Shown: positions 31,163 through 39,098 of the stretch, piece after piece
Position numbering within the stretch: position 1 is the first letter of the stretch
Layout of the letters: each line of letters opens with the position of its first letter
Assembly: GCA_016763855.1 (NCBI GenBank)
Contig: JAESSY010000039.1
Location: 1 to 40,594, forward strand
Origin: Pseudomonadales bacterium
GTDB taxonomy: Bacteria > Pseudomonadota > Gammaproteobacteria > Pseudomonadales > Azotimanducaceae
Direction of reading: 5' to 3'
DNA length: 40,594 nucleotides
Notes under the pieces: generated by a model
Told to the model about the DNA's origin: nothing
Database searches by the model: none
Seen by the model: the letters and a program-made list of their open reading frames with translations, nothing else
Translations under genes and position numbers: made by a program

Positions 31163-31327
31163 TTACAGTTCTTCCATTTCAAAATCTTCTTTACCAATAC
31201 CACATTCTGGGCAAACCCAGTCATCGGGTATGTCTTTCCACTTAGTGCCCGGGGCGATCCCTTCCGACGCTAAGCCTTCGGTTTCATCATAGATAAAACC
31301 ACAAATAATACACTGCCACCGCTTCAT
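31163..31327 (-). CDS. Rubredoxin
   Basis: A 54-residue iron protein, too short for many gene finders. It starts MKRWQCIICGFIYDE and has Cys6, Cys9, Cys39 and Cys42 (CxxCG...CPxCG), which bind one iron. Rubredoxins carry single electrons, for example to alkane hydroxylases or in oxidative stress defence; no partner is adjacent. It is divergent from ubiA across 61 bases, which must hold both promoters. Confidence 0.94.
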   Translation of the reverse strand: MKRWQCIICGFIYDETEGLASEGIAPGTKWKDIPDDWVCPECGIGKEDFEMEEL

Positions 31328-31388
31328 ATCGTTCCAAATTACCTAGTAAGGAACGTATACTAACTGATTTGCCAGATACGGGGTAGAA

Positions 31389-32300
31389 GTGCTCAAGGGC
31401 CTGTTAACAGAACTGAAGAATATTTCTCAAAGGGTGACGATAGAGTACCCTAAAGCGCAGCATTTCATCGCCCTCGCCAGACTGAATAAACCCATCGGTA
31501 TTTATTTGCTACTTTGGCCAACACTCTGGGGTTTGTGGTTTGCAGCTGAAGGGTTTCCCGGTTGGCATCTATTTCTGGTATTTACACTCGGCACAATATT
31601 AATGCGGTCTGCGGGCTGTGTAATTAATGATATCGCTGATCGAGATTTTGATCTCAAAGTTAAAAGAACAGCGAATAGGCCTTTAGTGCTGAAGTTGGTC
31701 AGCGTAAATGAAGCGATTATTTTTCTTGTTGTTCTCATTCTGCTGGCGATTCTGTTAGTTTTAACGACCAACCTACTCACCATTTTACTCGCGATTACCG
31801 CAGCGGCAGTTGCTGCAGTTTATCCCCTCATGAAGCGCTATACCTATCTTCCACAGGTTGTTCTTGGCGTCGCTTTTTCATTTAGTATACCCATGGCCTT
31901 TGCTGCTACTACGGGCGAAATACCGAAGCTTGCCTGGTTGCTTGCTACGGCAAATATTGTGTGGACAGTTGCCTATGACACCGCTTATGCCATGGTAGAC
32001 AGAGATGATGATTTGATATTGGGTCTTAAATCAACCGCCATACTATTTGCGGATATGGACAAGCTAATGATTGGCATATTACAGCTTATGTTTATTGGCT
32101 TTATGACTATGGCAATACGATTAACTGAGCTAGGATGGCCCTATCTTTTAGGGCTGGTGGTTGCATCAGCACTGCTTGTCTACCAACAATATTTATTAAA
32201 AGACCGCATTCGAGAGAAATGTTTTGAAGCCTTTCTCAATAATCATTGGGTAGGGCTATCAATTTTCATCGGTGTCACTGCACATTACGCTTTACTCTAA
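31389..32300 (+). CDS. ubiA: 4-hydroxybenzoate polyprenyltransferase
   Basis: A 303-residue membrane prenyltransferase that attaches the polyprenyl tail in ubiquinone synthesis. The two Asp-rich motifs that bind diphosphate through magnesium are NDIADRDFD (80-88) and [13 protein letters not shown] (196-208). Nine hydrophobic segments fit the family. The start is a GTG with GGTAGAA upstream. No ubiC (chorismate lyase) lies beside it, so 4-hydroxybenzoate must be made by a gene elsewhere. Convergent with the gamma-lyase gene. Confidence 0.94.
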   Translation: MLKGLLTELKNISQRVTIEYPKAQHFIALARLNKPIGIYLLLWPTLWGLWFAAEGFPGWHLFLVFTLGTILMRSAGCVINDIADRDFDLKVKRTANRPLVLKLVSVNEAIIFLVVLILLAILLVLTTNLLTILLAITAAAVAAVYPLMKRYTYLPQVVLGVAFSFSIPMAFAATTGEIPKLAWLLATANIVWTVAYDTAYAMVDRDDDLILGLKSTAILFADMDKLMIGILQLMFIGFMTMAIRLTELGWPYLLGLVVASALLVYQQYLLKDRIREKCFEAFLNNHWVGLSIFIGVTAHYALL

Positions 32301-32310
32301 CAACCTAGCT

Positions 32311-32331
32311 CTAGAGCAGTGCTTGCTCTAG
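32311..32331. terminator. Perfect hairpin between ubiA and the gamma-lyase gene
   Basis: ctagagca (32311-32318) and tgctctag (32324-32331) form an eight-bp stem with a five-base loop. The left arm is the stop codon of the lyase gene. The site is 10 bases after the ubiA stop. No T run follows. Confidence 0.45.
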
Positions 32332-33471
32332 GTCTCCAATAAGATCTTCTACATCTTCAATACCCACACTGAGTCGGATCAGAGCATCGGCAATCCCAAG
32401 TTCTTCTCTTATTTTTTGCGGAAGACTGGCATGGGTCATGACTGCTGGATGCTCTATTAAGGATTCGACTCCCCCGAGACTTTCTGCAAGACAGAATATT
32501 TTGACCCGCTCCAATAGGCGGTTAGCATCCGCAAGATCGCCTTTGATGTAAAAGGACACGATACCAGAAAATCCACCCATCTGACGTTTAGCGAGTTCAT
32601 ACTGGGGGTGGGATGTTAAACCTGGGTAGATAACCTTTTCTATCTTCGGGTGCAGTTCTAAATATTGGGCGACTTTAAGAGCGCTTTTTTGATGGCGCTC
32701 CATTCGAATCCCCAAGGTCTTTATCCCCCGGTGGACCATGTAAGCATCGAAGGGTCCCTGCACCGCACCTGCGGCAAACTGAATAAAGCCCACGCTCTCT
32801 GCAACTTCTTCATTGTTTGTAATAACCGCGCCGCCAATGACATCACTATGACCGTTCAAATATTTAGTGACGGAATGAATAACCACATCAGCGCCCAATT
32901 CCAAAGGGCGCTGAAATACCGGTGTAGCGAATGTGTTGTCAACCCCTACCCATATCGATCGCCCCTTAGCTTGCTTACAAATCTTTTCTATATCAATAAT
33001 CTTCAACAAAGGATTTGTGGGCGTCTCAATCCAAATCAGCTTTGTATTATCTCTTACCTCTTTCTCAAATATTTCTGGATCTGTGAGGTCTGCAAAACTA
33101 AATTCAATTTGTTGGTTTTTTAGAATTCTTTCAAATAGCCTGAATGTGCCGCCGTAAACATCATCGCAGCAAACGACGTGATCCCCTGGACTCAAGGTTC
33201 TGACCAGCGCATCGATTGCTGCAAGACCTGATGAAAACGCAAAGGCATGTGTGCCATTTTCCAGAGCCGCGAGTACCGTCTCGTAACGCTGTCGGGTGGG
33301 ATTACCTGCTCGAGAATAATCGAAACCTTTATGTACCCCAGGAGAAGACTGGGCAAAGGTACTGGACAGGTGTAATGGTGGTATCACATCTCCAAAACTG
33401 GGGTCTGGTTCCTGACCTGCATGTACCGCTTTGGTCGAAATACCCTGTTGCTTTTCGTTATCGCCTTTCAA
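32311..33471 (-). CDS. Cystathionine gamma-lyase/gamma-synthase family PLP enzyme
   Basis: A 386-residue Cys/Met-metabolism PLP enzyme. The cofactor lysine is Lys203 in SVTKYLNGHSD; YSRAGNPTR (52-60) and SSGLAAIDAL also fit. The family contains gamma-synthase, gamma-lyase and beta-lyase, which sequence motifs seen here do not separate. The gene directly follows a cystathionine beta-synthase, so gamma-lyase, releasing cysteine from cystathionine, is the best reading. The TTG start lies immediately after the beta-synthase TAA, with AGAGG upstream, which suggests reinitiation or coupling. Confidence 0.9.
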   Translation of the reverse strand: MKGDNEKQQGISTKAVHAGQEPDPSFGDVIPPLHLSSTFAQSSPGVHKGFDYSRAGNPTRQRYETVLAALENGTHAFAFSSGLAAIDALVRTLSPGDHVVCCDDVYGGTFRLFERILKNQQIEFSFADLTDPEIFEKEVRDNTKLIWIETPTNPLLKIIDIEKICKQAKGRSIWVGVDNTFATPVFQRPLELGADVVIHSVTKYLNGHSDVIGGAVITNNEEVAESVGFIQFAAGAVQGPFDAYMVHRGIKTLGIRMERHQKSALKVAQYLELHPKIEKVIYPGLTSHPQYELAKRQMGGFSGIVSFYIKGDLADANRLLERVKIFCLAESLGGVESLIEHPAVMTHASLPQKIREELGIADALIRLSVGIEDVEDLIGDLEQALL

Positions 33472-34854
33472 TTATCGCCTCTGACTCAGGTAACTTAACA
33501 AATCAATTTTTGTGAGTACTGCCGTTGGCTGCCCCGTGACAGCATCCAAGACTAAAGGCGTCATACCACTGGATACCAAATGAGATATCTTTTCTATACT
33601 GTCATCTTGATTAACGAATTCAACCGAAGAATCAACAAGCCTTAGTATTTCATCACCAGATTGAATCTCACCTTCGTAGAGGGCATTGAGAATGGCTGTT
33701 TCTGTTATCAGACCTTTGACATACCCGTTGGTATCAGAAACGGGTACCTGACTGATGCCTTTTTCTTTCATCAAGTCGATTACCTTGGATACTTTATCGC
33801 TTGTATCGGCAATCAATATCCCGCTTGGATCAATTTGTAATGTGAAGATTAAATCTTGGACCGTCCCCATTGAAGGCTCTTCAATAAACCCTGCTTCGCG
33901 CATCCAAGCATCATCATAAACTTTGGTCAAATAACGATTACCGCTGTCTGGCAACATGACAAGCACTTTCTTACCTTTCAATCTATCGCCCTGGGCCTTT
34001 ATCCATTTCATTGCGCCGACAACGACGGAACCAGATGAGACACCAGAATAAATACCTTCCTTAACTAATAATTCACGCGTCATTAGAAATGATTCTTTAT
34101 CTTCTACCTGAACCATGTCATCGATGACGTCAAAATCGTAGTTATTCGGAATAAAGTCTTCGCCAATCCCTTCGATCATATAGGTTTCAGCGGGAACATC
34201 TTTACCCGTCTTGAACTTGTCATAAACAATTGAGCCAATAGGATCAACTGCAACAATCTCTACTTCTGGTTTGTGTTCTTTAAAATATTTTCCATTGCCG
34301 CAGATCGTTCCACCTGTTCCGATGCCCGCGATGAAAACATCCATATCAGGAAACTGGGCTAGTATTTCAGGGCCAGTGTTTTGATAATGACAATCTCGAT
34401 TAGCCAGATTGTTGTACTGATCAATATAGAAGGAATTAGGTGTCTCTTTGGCCAGTCTTTTCGACACAGAGTAATAGGACTTTGGGTCATCCGGTTCAAC
34501 CGCAGTCGGAGTGACAACGACCTTTGCACCAAAGGCCCGAAGGTTCATGATTTTTTCATCGGACATTTTATCCGGCAATACAAATATGCACTGATAGCCC
34601 TTGATTGCTGCAGCAATCGCAAGGCCAACACCCGTGTTACCACTGGTACCCTCGATAATAGTTCCGCCGGGTTTTAAGACGCCTCTTTTTTCAGCATCTT
34701 CTATTAACCAATATCCAATCCGGTCTTTAATGGATCCACCGGGATTCATGAATTCCAGTTTGGCGTAAATTTCTGCGTCAACATTTCTGGTGACACGGTT
34801 AAGTTTGACGATAGGTGTATTGCCTATTGCGCCTAATATATTTGAATAGATCAT
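33472..34854 (-). CDS. Cystathionine beta-synthase with C-terminal CBS domain pair
   Basis: A 460-residue PLP enzyme that condenses homocysteine (or serine analogues) to cystathionine. PLP lysine is Lys43 in NPGGSIKDR, the phosphate loop GTSGNTG is at 69-75, and YHYQ-like YQNTGPEI follows. Residues about 335-455 are two CBS motifs (DPSGILIADTSDKVSKVIDL and the last 60 residues), a regulatory module often sensing adenosyl ligands. It lacks the N-terminal heme region of the human enzyme. Plain cysteine synthases lack the CBS pair, so cystathionine beta-synthase is favoured. It forms an operon with the gamma-lyase gene. Confidence 0.9.
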   Translation of the reverse strand: MIYSNILGAIGNTPIVKLNRVTRNVDAEIYAKLEFMNPGGSIKDRIGYWLIEDAEKRGVLKPGGTIIEGTSGNTGVGLAIAAAIKGYQCIFVLPDKMSDEKIMNLRAFGAKVVVTPTAVEPDDPKSYYSVSKRLAKETPNSFYIDQYNNLANRDCHYQNTGPEILAQFPDMDVFIAGIGTGGTICGNGKYFKEHKPEVEIVAVDPIGSIVYDKFKTGKDVPAETYMIEGIGEDFIPNNYDFDVIDDMVQVEDKESFLMTRELLVKEGIYSGVSSGSVVVGAMKWIKAQGDRLKGKKVLVMLPDSGNRYLTKVYDDAWMREAGFIEEPSMGTVQDLIFTLQIDPSGILIADTSDKVSKVIDLMKEKGISQVPVSDTNGYVKGLITETAILNALYEGEIQSGDEILRLVDSSVEFVNQDDSIEKISHLVSSGMTPLVLDAVTGQPTAVLTKIDLLSYLSQRR

Positions 34855-34953
34855 GGGGCGAATATGAACGAATCTTTTGGGTGAAGCAAGGGGGAATGTC
34901 GACTAGTCCTAAATTTTATGATTAATCTTGATGCGCTTTAGGCGCCTTCCTCT

Positions 34954-35151
34954 TTAGATGGCGCGCTTGAAGGCGTTACCCGAGGCCTGATCTTTGAACT
35001 CGCGATGTTTAATCAATGACAAAAAGGGTTTGTTGCGCTCATGAGGAGATAGGATCTTCCCCTTAACCTTAGAAAAGAAGGCCTTCGTAAACGAGAGTTT
35101 CGTCTTACTTGGTTGAGCCTTCAGCGTGATAAGAGGTACACTTCTGCTCAT
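34954..35151 (-). CDS. Small basic hypothetical protein
   Basis: A 65-residue, Lys/Arg-rich ORF with no signal peptide and no membrane segment. The stretch LSPHERNKPFLSLIKHREFK looks protein-like and evenly composed, and the frame fills the gap between the CBS gene and the GST gene well, diverging from the latter. I do not recognise the family. The ribosome-binding site before the ATG is weak. It may be a real small gene or a chance frame. Confidence 0.45.
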   Translation of the reverse strand: MSRSVPLITLKAQPSKTKLSFTKAFFSKVKGKILSPHERNKPFLSLIKHREFKDQASGNAFKRAI

Positions 35152-35176
35152 TCAATTCTAACTTTTGGTCACCAAT

Positions 35177-35779
35177 ATGCATTTATATACTCAGAGCCTT
35201 TCACCCAATGGACGTCGTGTATCCGTTTTTATGAAAGAAAAAGGAATAGAGATCGACACGACCGAAGTAGATCTTAGGCGAGCGGAAAACCTAAGTGATG
35301 ACTATCTTAATAAGAATCCCTTTGGGCGTGTTCCTGTACTTAAACTTGATAGCGGCGTTTATTTGTCTGAAAGTCAGGCCATTTGTAAATTCCTCGAAGG
35401 CATAAAACCCGACCCAAACCTATTTGGGATAGATTACGAGGAAGCCGCCATTATCGAGATGTGGAGCCGTCGAGTTGAACTCAATATATTGATGCCGGTA
35501 GCAATGGGCTTCCGAAATATCACGGGCTTTTTCAAAGACAGGGAAAAGGTTGTTCCGGAATGGGGCGAAGTTTCCATTGAAGTCGCCAAGGACAATATCA
35601 AACTAATCGAAAGCCACCTCGCGGACAAGCAATACCTTATTGGGGATCGCTACTGCATTGCCGATATGACCTTGGCTATTGTTCTCGATTTTGCCAAAAC
35701 AGTCGGCCAGGATTTGCTAGGTTCAGAGAACATCGCTCGTTGGCACGCCGACGTGAATGCCAGACCCGCATTCTCCTAG
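35177..35779 (+). CDS. Glutathione S-transferase-fold protein
   Basis: About 200 residues. The N-terminal thioredoxin-like domain starts MHLYTQSLSPNGRRVSVFMKEKG and has the cis-proline (FGRVPVLKL) and the glutathione-binding ESQAICKFLE; the C-terminal helical domain has YLIGDRYCIADMTLAI. I chose the ATG at 35177, which gives a standard N-terminus; a TTG at 35165 is in frame. No strong ribosome-binding site is seen. The DksA-like gene starts six bases after the stop, so the two are likely co-transcribed. Substrate unknown. Confidence 0.87.
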   Translation: MHLYTQSLSPNGRRVSVFMKEKGIEIDTTEVDLRRAENLSDDYLNKNPFGRVPVLKLDSGVYLSESQAICKFLEGIKPDPNLFGIDYEEAAIIEMWSRRVELNILMPVAMGFRNITGFFKDREKVVPEWGEVSIEVAKDNIKLIESHLADKQYLIGDRYCIADMTLAIVLDFAKTVGQDLLGSENIARWHADVNARPAFS

Positions 35780-35784
35780 TATAG

Positions 35785-36138
35785 ATGAAAGAACTATCTG
35801 AAAAGGAAATCAAAGCGCTAACCCTCGATTTGGAAGCACAAAAAAAGGAATTTGAACTATTGCTTTCCTTGACAGAAAATAGTGCTCAGCCGGTTAAGCT
35901 GAAAGACAATGCGGGACGTTTAAGCCGAATGGATGAAATGCATAATCAAAGCATCCTATTAGCCAATCGGAATCTGACTAAAAGTCGGCTCAAACAAACA
36001 TTGAGTGCGCTGGAAAAAATTCAATTGGGCACTTACGGCGATTGCATCATCTGCACCGAAGTAATTGTCTTCAAAAGGCTCAAGGCTTACCCCGAAACCA
36101 CTATGTGCCTCAAGTGTAAAAGCAAAAGAGAAGCTTAA
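35785..36138 (+). CDS. TraR/DksA-family zinc-finger protein
   Basis: A 117-residue protein with a coiled-coil N-terminal half and a C-terminal C4 zinc finger (Cys87, Cys90, Cys108, Cys111: CIIC...CLKC). The segment GRLSRMDEMHNQ is typical of small DksA-like proteins. DksA binds the RNA polymerase secondary channel and works with ppGpp; this smaller protein may act similarly, but the tip residues of true DksA are not clearly kept. It follows the GST gene by five bases and overlaps the LLM gene end by four bases, convergent. Confidence 0.85.
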   Translation: MKELSEKEIKALTLDLEAQKKEFELLLSLTENSAQPVKLKDNAGRLSRMDEMHNQSILLANRNLTKSRLKQTLSALEKIQLGTYGDCIICTEVIVFKRLKAYPETTMCLKCKSKREA

Positions 36139-36998
36139 GCACCTACCACCTTAAAGTAGGTCTCGATTCGTTTAAGATGTTCATCGACATCGCATTCGCC
36201 AGCATTATGGGTGGCAATGGCTATTTTCGTAGCACCGAGGTCGGACCACTTACTTGAATGAGCAATCCATCGCTCCTCGGTTCCACCAGCAAATTGCGCC
36301 TGTGCCAATATCTCGAATCCATCCATAGACTTACCGACTTTTTCTCGCTCCTCCTTGATCATCTTAATTGCATCTGCAGCAGCGCTATTGGCGCCCATTA
36401 AAGGTATCCAACCATCACCCATTTTAGCGCAACGCCTTAAAAGAGCCGGTGCTGCACCGCCAAACCAAATAGGAATAGGTCGCGTCGGTCGCGGATTGAT
36501 GCTTGCCTTGTCGATTCGATGATAGTCACCCGTATAATCAAGCGAATCATTGCCCCAGAGTTCACGTAACAGTTCCACTTGTTCTGCCTGCCGTTTACCT
36601 CTGGCAGCAAAATCTACGTTGAGGGACTCGTATTCAATCTTGTTCCAACCCGTGCCAATACCGAGCCGTAATCGATTGTTCGACAAGATTGCAACTTCTG
36701 CCGCTTGCTTGGCGACCAATGCAGTTTGTCTCTGAGGCAAAATAAGTATGGCTGTAATCAATTCAATGGATTCAGTTAGTGCTGCAATGAAAGCGAATGT
36801 CGTCAGGGGTTCGTGAAAGGCAATATCTTTATCGTAGGGGCCGCGCCAACCGCCTTCTCTATCAGGATCTGCTCCTAATACATGGTCATAGATCAGTAAG
36901 TGTTTGGCGCCTAAAGCTTCAACCCCTTGTACATAAGCTTTCATTGCACCGGGGTCAGTTCCTATTTCATTATGAGGGAGTACAACACCGTAATCCAT
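36135..36998 (-). CDS. LLM-class (F420/flavin-dependent) oxidoreductase
   Basis: About 287 residues of a luciferase-like TIM-barrel monooxygenase/dehydrogenase, close to the TIGR03619 group. MDYGVVLPHNEIG, RLRLGIGTGWNKIEYE and NPRPTRPIPIWFGGAAPALLRR are characteristic. The cofactor may be F420 or FMN; sequence does not settle this. The ATG at 36998 has AAAGG eight bases upstream and gives the usual family N-terminus; an in-frame start at 37055 adds 19 atypical residues. Convergent with the DksA-like gene and divergent from dctQ. Confidence 0.87.
   Translation of the reverse strand: MDYGVVLPHNEIGTDPGAMKAYVQGVEALGAKHLLIYDHVLGADPDREGGWRGPYDKDIAFHEPLTTFAFIAALTESIELITAILILPQRQTALVAKQAAEVAILSNNRLRLGIGTGWNKIEYESLNVDFAARGKRQAEQVELLRELWGNDSLDYTGDYHRIDKASINPRPTRPIPIWFGGAAPALLRRCAKMGDGWIPLMGANSAAADAIKMIKEEREKVGKSMDGFEILAQAQFAGGTEERWIAHSSKWSDLGATKIAIATHNAGECDVDEHLKRIETYFKVVGA
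36141..36161. terminator. Hairpin inside the end of the LLM gene
   Basis: acctac (36141-36146) pairs with gtaggt (36156-36161) around nine bases, just after the convergent DksA-like gene stops. It is within the last codons of the LLM gene. No T run follows, so a terminator role is only possible. Confidence 0.3.
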
Positions 36999-37154
36999 TG
37001 GCACACCTTTGCGTTTAAAAATGCCACCATAAACCGAGTCGAATCTTAGCGTCAACCTTTGCTTTAATCTTTGTGCTTTTTGATTGTCTTAACTTTTACC
37101 CATCCCAGTATTCCCGTGATACCATCAAAGCCAACATTTAGTTTCTGCAAGCCA

Positions 37155-37655
37155 TTGAATAAGACCATTTACATTCTGGAATTTATAATAGATAGAGCAG
37201 GCCGCCTTATCGCGCCCTTAACCTTCATTATGATGTTGCTTACCTGCGGAGTCGTTATTGCACGTTATATTTTTAATGTTGGTGCTATACCGATACAAGA
37301 ATCTATCGTTTATTTGCATGGCACCGTCTTTATGCTCGGAATTGCATATACGCTGCAACACTCAGGACATGTTCGGGTTGATATCCTTTACCAGCGACTA
37401 TCCATCCGAGGTAAAACCACAGTAGACTTGTTGGGGACAGTTTTCTTCCTGTTTCCGGTCGCGATTTTTATGCTTTGGAGCAGCCTGGATTTTGTGTCTT
37501 TTTCCTGGTCGCTCAAAGAGACCTCAGCAGAACCCGGAGGCTTGCCATTTGTTTATGTTTTGAAAACACTTATTCCTGTGATGGCAATACTACTTTTAAT
37601 TCAGGGCAAGGCTGAGCTGTTAAAGAATATTAAGAAGCTGCAGGGTTCTTTATAA
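37155..37655 (+). CDS. dctQ: TRAP transporter small permease (DctQ)
   Basis: About 166 residues with four membrane helices (first IYILEFIIDRAGRLIAPLTFIMMLLTCG in two parts). The RYIFNVGAIPIQESIVYLHGTVFMLG region and HVRVDILYQRLS match DctQ. TRAP transporters use DctP in the periplasm with DctQ and DctM in the inner membrane to take up organic acids with Na+. The start is uncertain: I use a TTG at 37155, since residues from a TTG at 37071 do not resemble the family. Its last codons (LQGSL) are one copy of the repeat that runs on to dctM. Confidence 0.85.
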   Translation: MNKTIYILEFIIDRAGRLIAPLTFIMMLLTCGVVIARYIFNVGAIPIQESIVYLHGTVFMLGIAYTLQHSGHVRVDILYQRLSIRGKTTVDLLGTVFFLFPVAIFMLWSSLDFVSFSWSLKETSAEPGGLPFVYVLKTLIPVMAILLLIQGKAELLKNIKKLQGSL

Positions 37656-37705
37656 TGGCTGGGTTCTTATTGGCTGGCTCCTTAATAGCTGAGGCTCCTT
37701 TATGA
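37655..37705 (+). CDS. Mini-ORF 1 between dctQ and dctM
   Basis: A 16-residue frame, MAGFLLAGSLIAEAPL. Its ATG overlaps the dctQ stop as TAATG and its TGA overlaps the next mini-ORF as ATGA. It arises from the tandem repeat. Coupled translation from dctQ could pass through it; whether the peptide exists or matters is not known. Confidence 0.35.
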   Translation: MAGFLLAGSLIAEAPL

Positions 37706-37734
37706 CTGAGGCTCTAATGTCCGAGGCTCCATAA
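37702..37734 (+). CDS. Mini-ORF 2 between dctQ and dctM
   Basis: A 10-residue frame, MTEALMSEAP. It opens within the stop of mini-ORF 1 (ATGA) and its TAA overlaps the dctM start (TAATG). The dctM protein begins MAEYA, similar to the start of this peptide, as expected if the dctM start region was duplicated. Confidence 0.35.
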   Translation: MTEALMSEAP

Positions 37735-39098
37735 TGGCAGAGTATGCTGCTTTATATATGTTTGGCGCTGTGTTCGTCTTTTTGCTGCTGGGCTATCCGG
37801 TTGCCTTAACTTTAGCGGGTACCGCACTAATAGCCGCGGCAATTGGTATTGCCACCCACACTTTCGAAGCAACTTTTCTATTAGCAACGCCGAATCGGCT
37901 CTTTGGAATTATTTCTAATCAGACTCTGATTGCGGTTCCCTTATTTGTCCTTATGGGCGTCATACTAGAACGTTCAAAAATTGCAGAACGTTTACTTGAT
38001 GCGATGAGCCGACTTTTTGGAGGCTTACCTGGAGGACTAGGTATTTCCGTCACACTCGTAGGCATGTTAATGGCGGCAAGTACCGGCATCGTTGGCGCCA
38101 CCGTGGTAACAATGGGACTGATGTCTCTACCCATCATGCTAAAGTCAAATTACAGCCCTTCACTGGCAACCGGCACTATCTGTGCTACAGGAACCCTTGG
38201 ACAAATCATTCCACCCTCCATTGCTTTGGTGTTACTAGGTGATGTTCTGGGAAATGCTTATCAGCAGGCACAACTTGGTCAAGGCATTTTTAATCCAAAA
38301 ACAGTTTCTGTTGGGGATTTATTTGCAGGCGCTATCATCCCCGGCTTATTGCTCGTGGGGTTCTATCTCCTTTATATTATCGTTGTAGCGATCATTCGAC
38401 CCGACCTCGCTCCACCTCTGAAAGAGAAAAAGTCTATCTCCCTAAGGGAATTTGTTGGCAGTATCGTGCCGCCCCTTTTGCTCATATTTTCTGTACTAGG
38501 TTCAATCCTGATGGGTGTCGCGACGCCAACTGAAGCTGCGGCAGTCGGTGCATCTGGCGCTTTGCTGATTGCAATTTTTAATCGCTCTCTTGGGTTTAAA
38601 CAATTCGTCGAAATAGGTCGCTCGACAATGATGACAAGCTCGATGGTGTTTTTCATACTGATTGGCGCATCAATATTTTCATTGGTGTTTCGTGGCTTTG
38701 GCGGAGATGAACTTATCCAACGACTTTTTGAAGGCTTCGGCGGAGATGTCGTAACCGCAACAGTGGTCGTGATGCTTGTCATTTTTCTACTTGGCTTTAT
38801 ATTGGACTTTATTGAGATCACTTTTGTAGTCGTACCCATCGTGGGCCCGGCATTGCTCGCGATGGGGCTTGATCCTATCTGGTTAGGTATTATGATTGCA
38901 ATCAACCTACAGACTTCCTTTTTAACACCACCCTTTGGTTTCGCGCTCTTTTATTTACGAGGTGTAGCACCAGAATCCGTCCGCACCCTCGATATTTATA
39001 AGGGGGTTATACCATTTATCTTGATACAGCTAGCGACATTGCTACTGCTTTTCAAGCAACCCGGGTTAGCTACTTGGCTGCCTTCGGTATTGTTTTGA
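37734..39098 (+). CDS. dctM: TRAP transporter large permease (DctM)
   Basis: A 454-residue membrane protein with 11-12 helices, the transport core of a TRAP system. It shows LLGYPVALTLAGTALIAA at the N-terminus, GGLPGGLGISVTLVGMLMAASTGIVGATVVTMG, and the conserved GVATPTEAAAVGASGALL and FLTPPFGFALFYLRGVAP segments. The region holding two repeated Phe-Gly-Gly-Asp motifs (FRGFGGDEL and FEGFGGDVV) is in the mid C-terminal part. The ATG overlaps the preceding mini-ORF stop. Its last 103 bases overlap a gene on the opposite strand. Confidence 0.92.
   Translation: MAEYAALYMFGAVFVFLLLGYPVALTLAGTALIAAAIGIATHTFEATFLLATPNRLFGIISNQTLIAVPLFVLMGVILERSKIAERLLDAMSRLFGGLPGGLGISVTLVGMLMAASTGIVGATVVTMGLMSLPIMLKSNYSPSLATGTICATGTLGQIIPPSIALVLLGDVLGNAYQQAQLGQGIFNPKTVSVGDLFAGAIIPGLLLVGFYLLYIIVVAIIRPDLAPPLKEKKSISLREFVGSIVPPLLLIFSVLGSILMGVATPTEAAAVGASGALLIAIFNRSLGFKQFVEIGRSTMMTSSMVFFILIGASIFSLVFRGFGGDELIQRLFEGFGGDVVTATVVVMLVIFLLGFILDFIEITFVVVPIVGPALLAMGLDPIWLGIMIAINLQTSFLTPPFGFALFYLRGVAPESVRTLDIYKGVIPFILIQLATLLLLFKQPGLATWLPSVLF

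Larger units (their letters stand above)
37641..37738 (+). repeat. Degenerate 15-17 bp tandem repeats joining dctQ and dctM
   Basis: The junction consists of about six diverged copies of a ctgaggctcc-ttaatg-like unit: cagggttctttataatgg, ctgggttcttattgg, ctggctccttaatag, ctgaggctcctttatga, ctgaggctctaatgt, ccgaggctccataatgg. The first covers the end of dctQ, the last carries the dctM start. Units share the core GGCTCC/TGGGTTC and an AT-rich edge, most with ATG or a near match. Confidence 0.8.
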
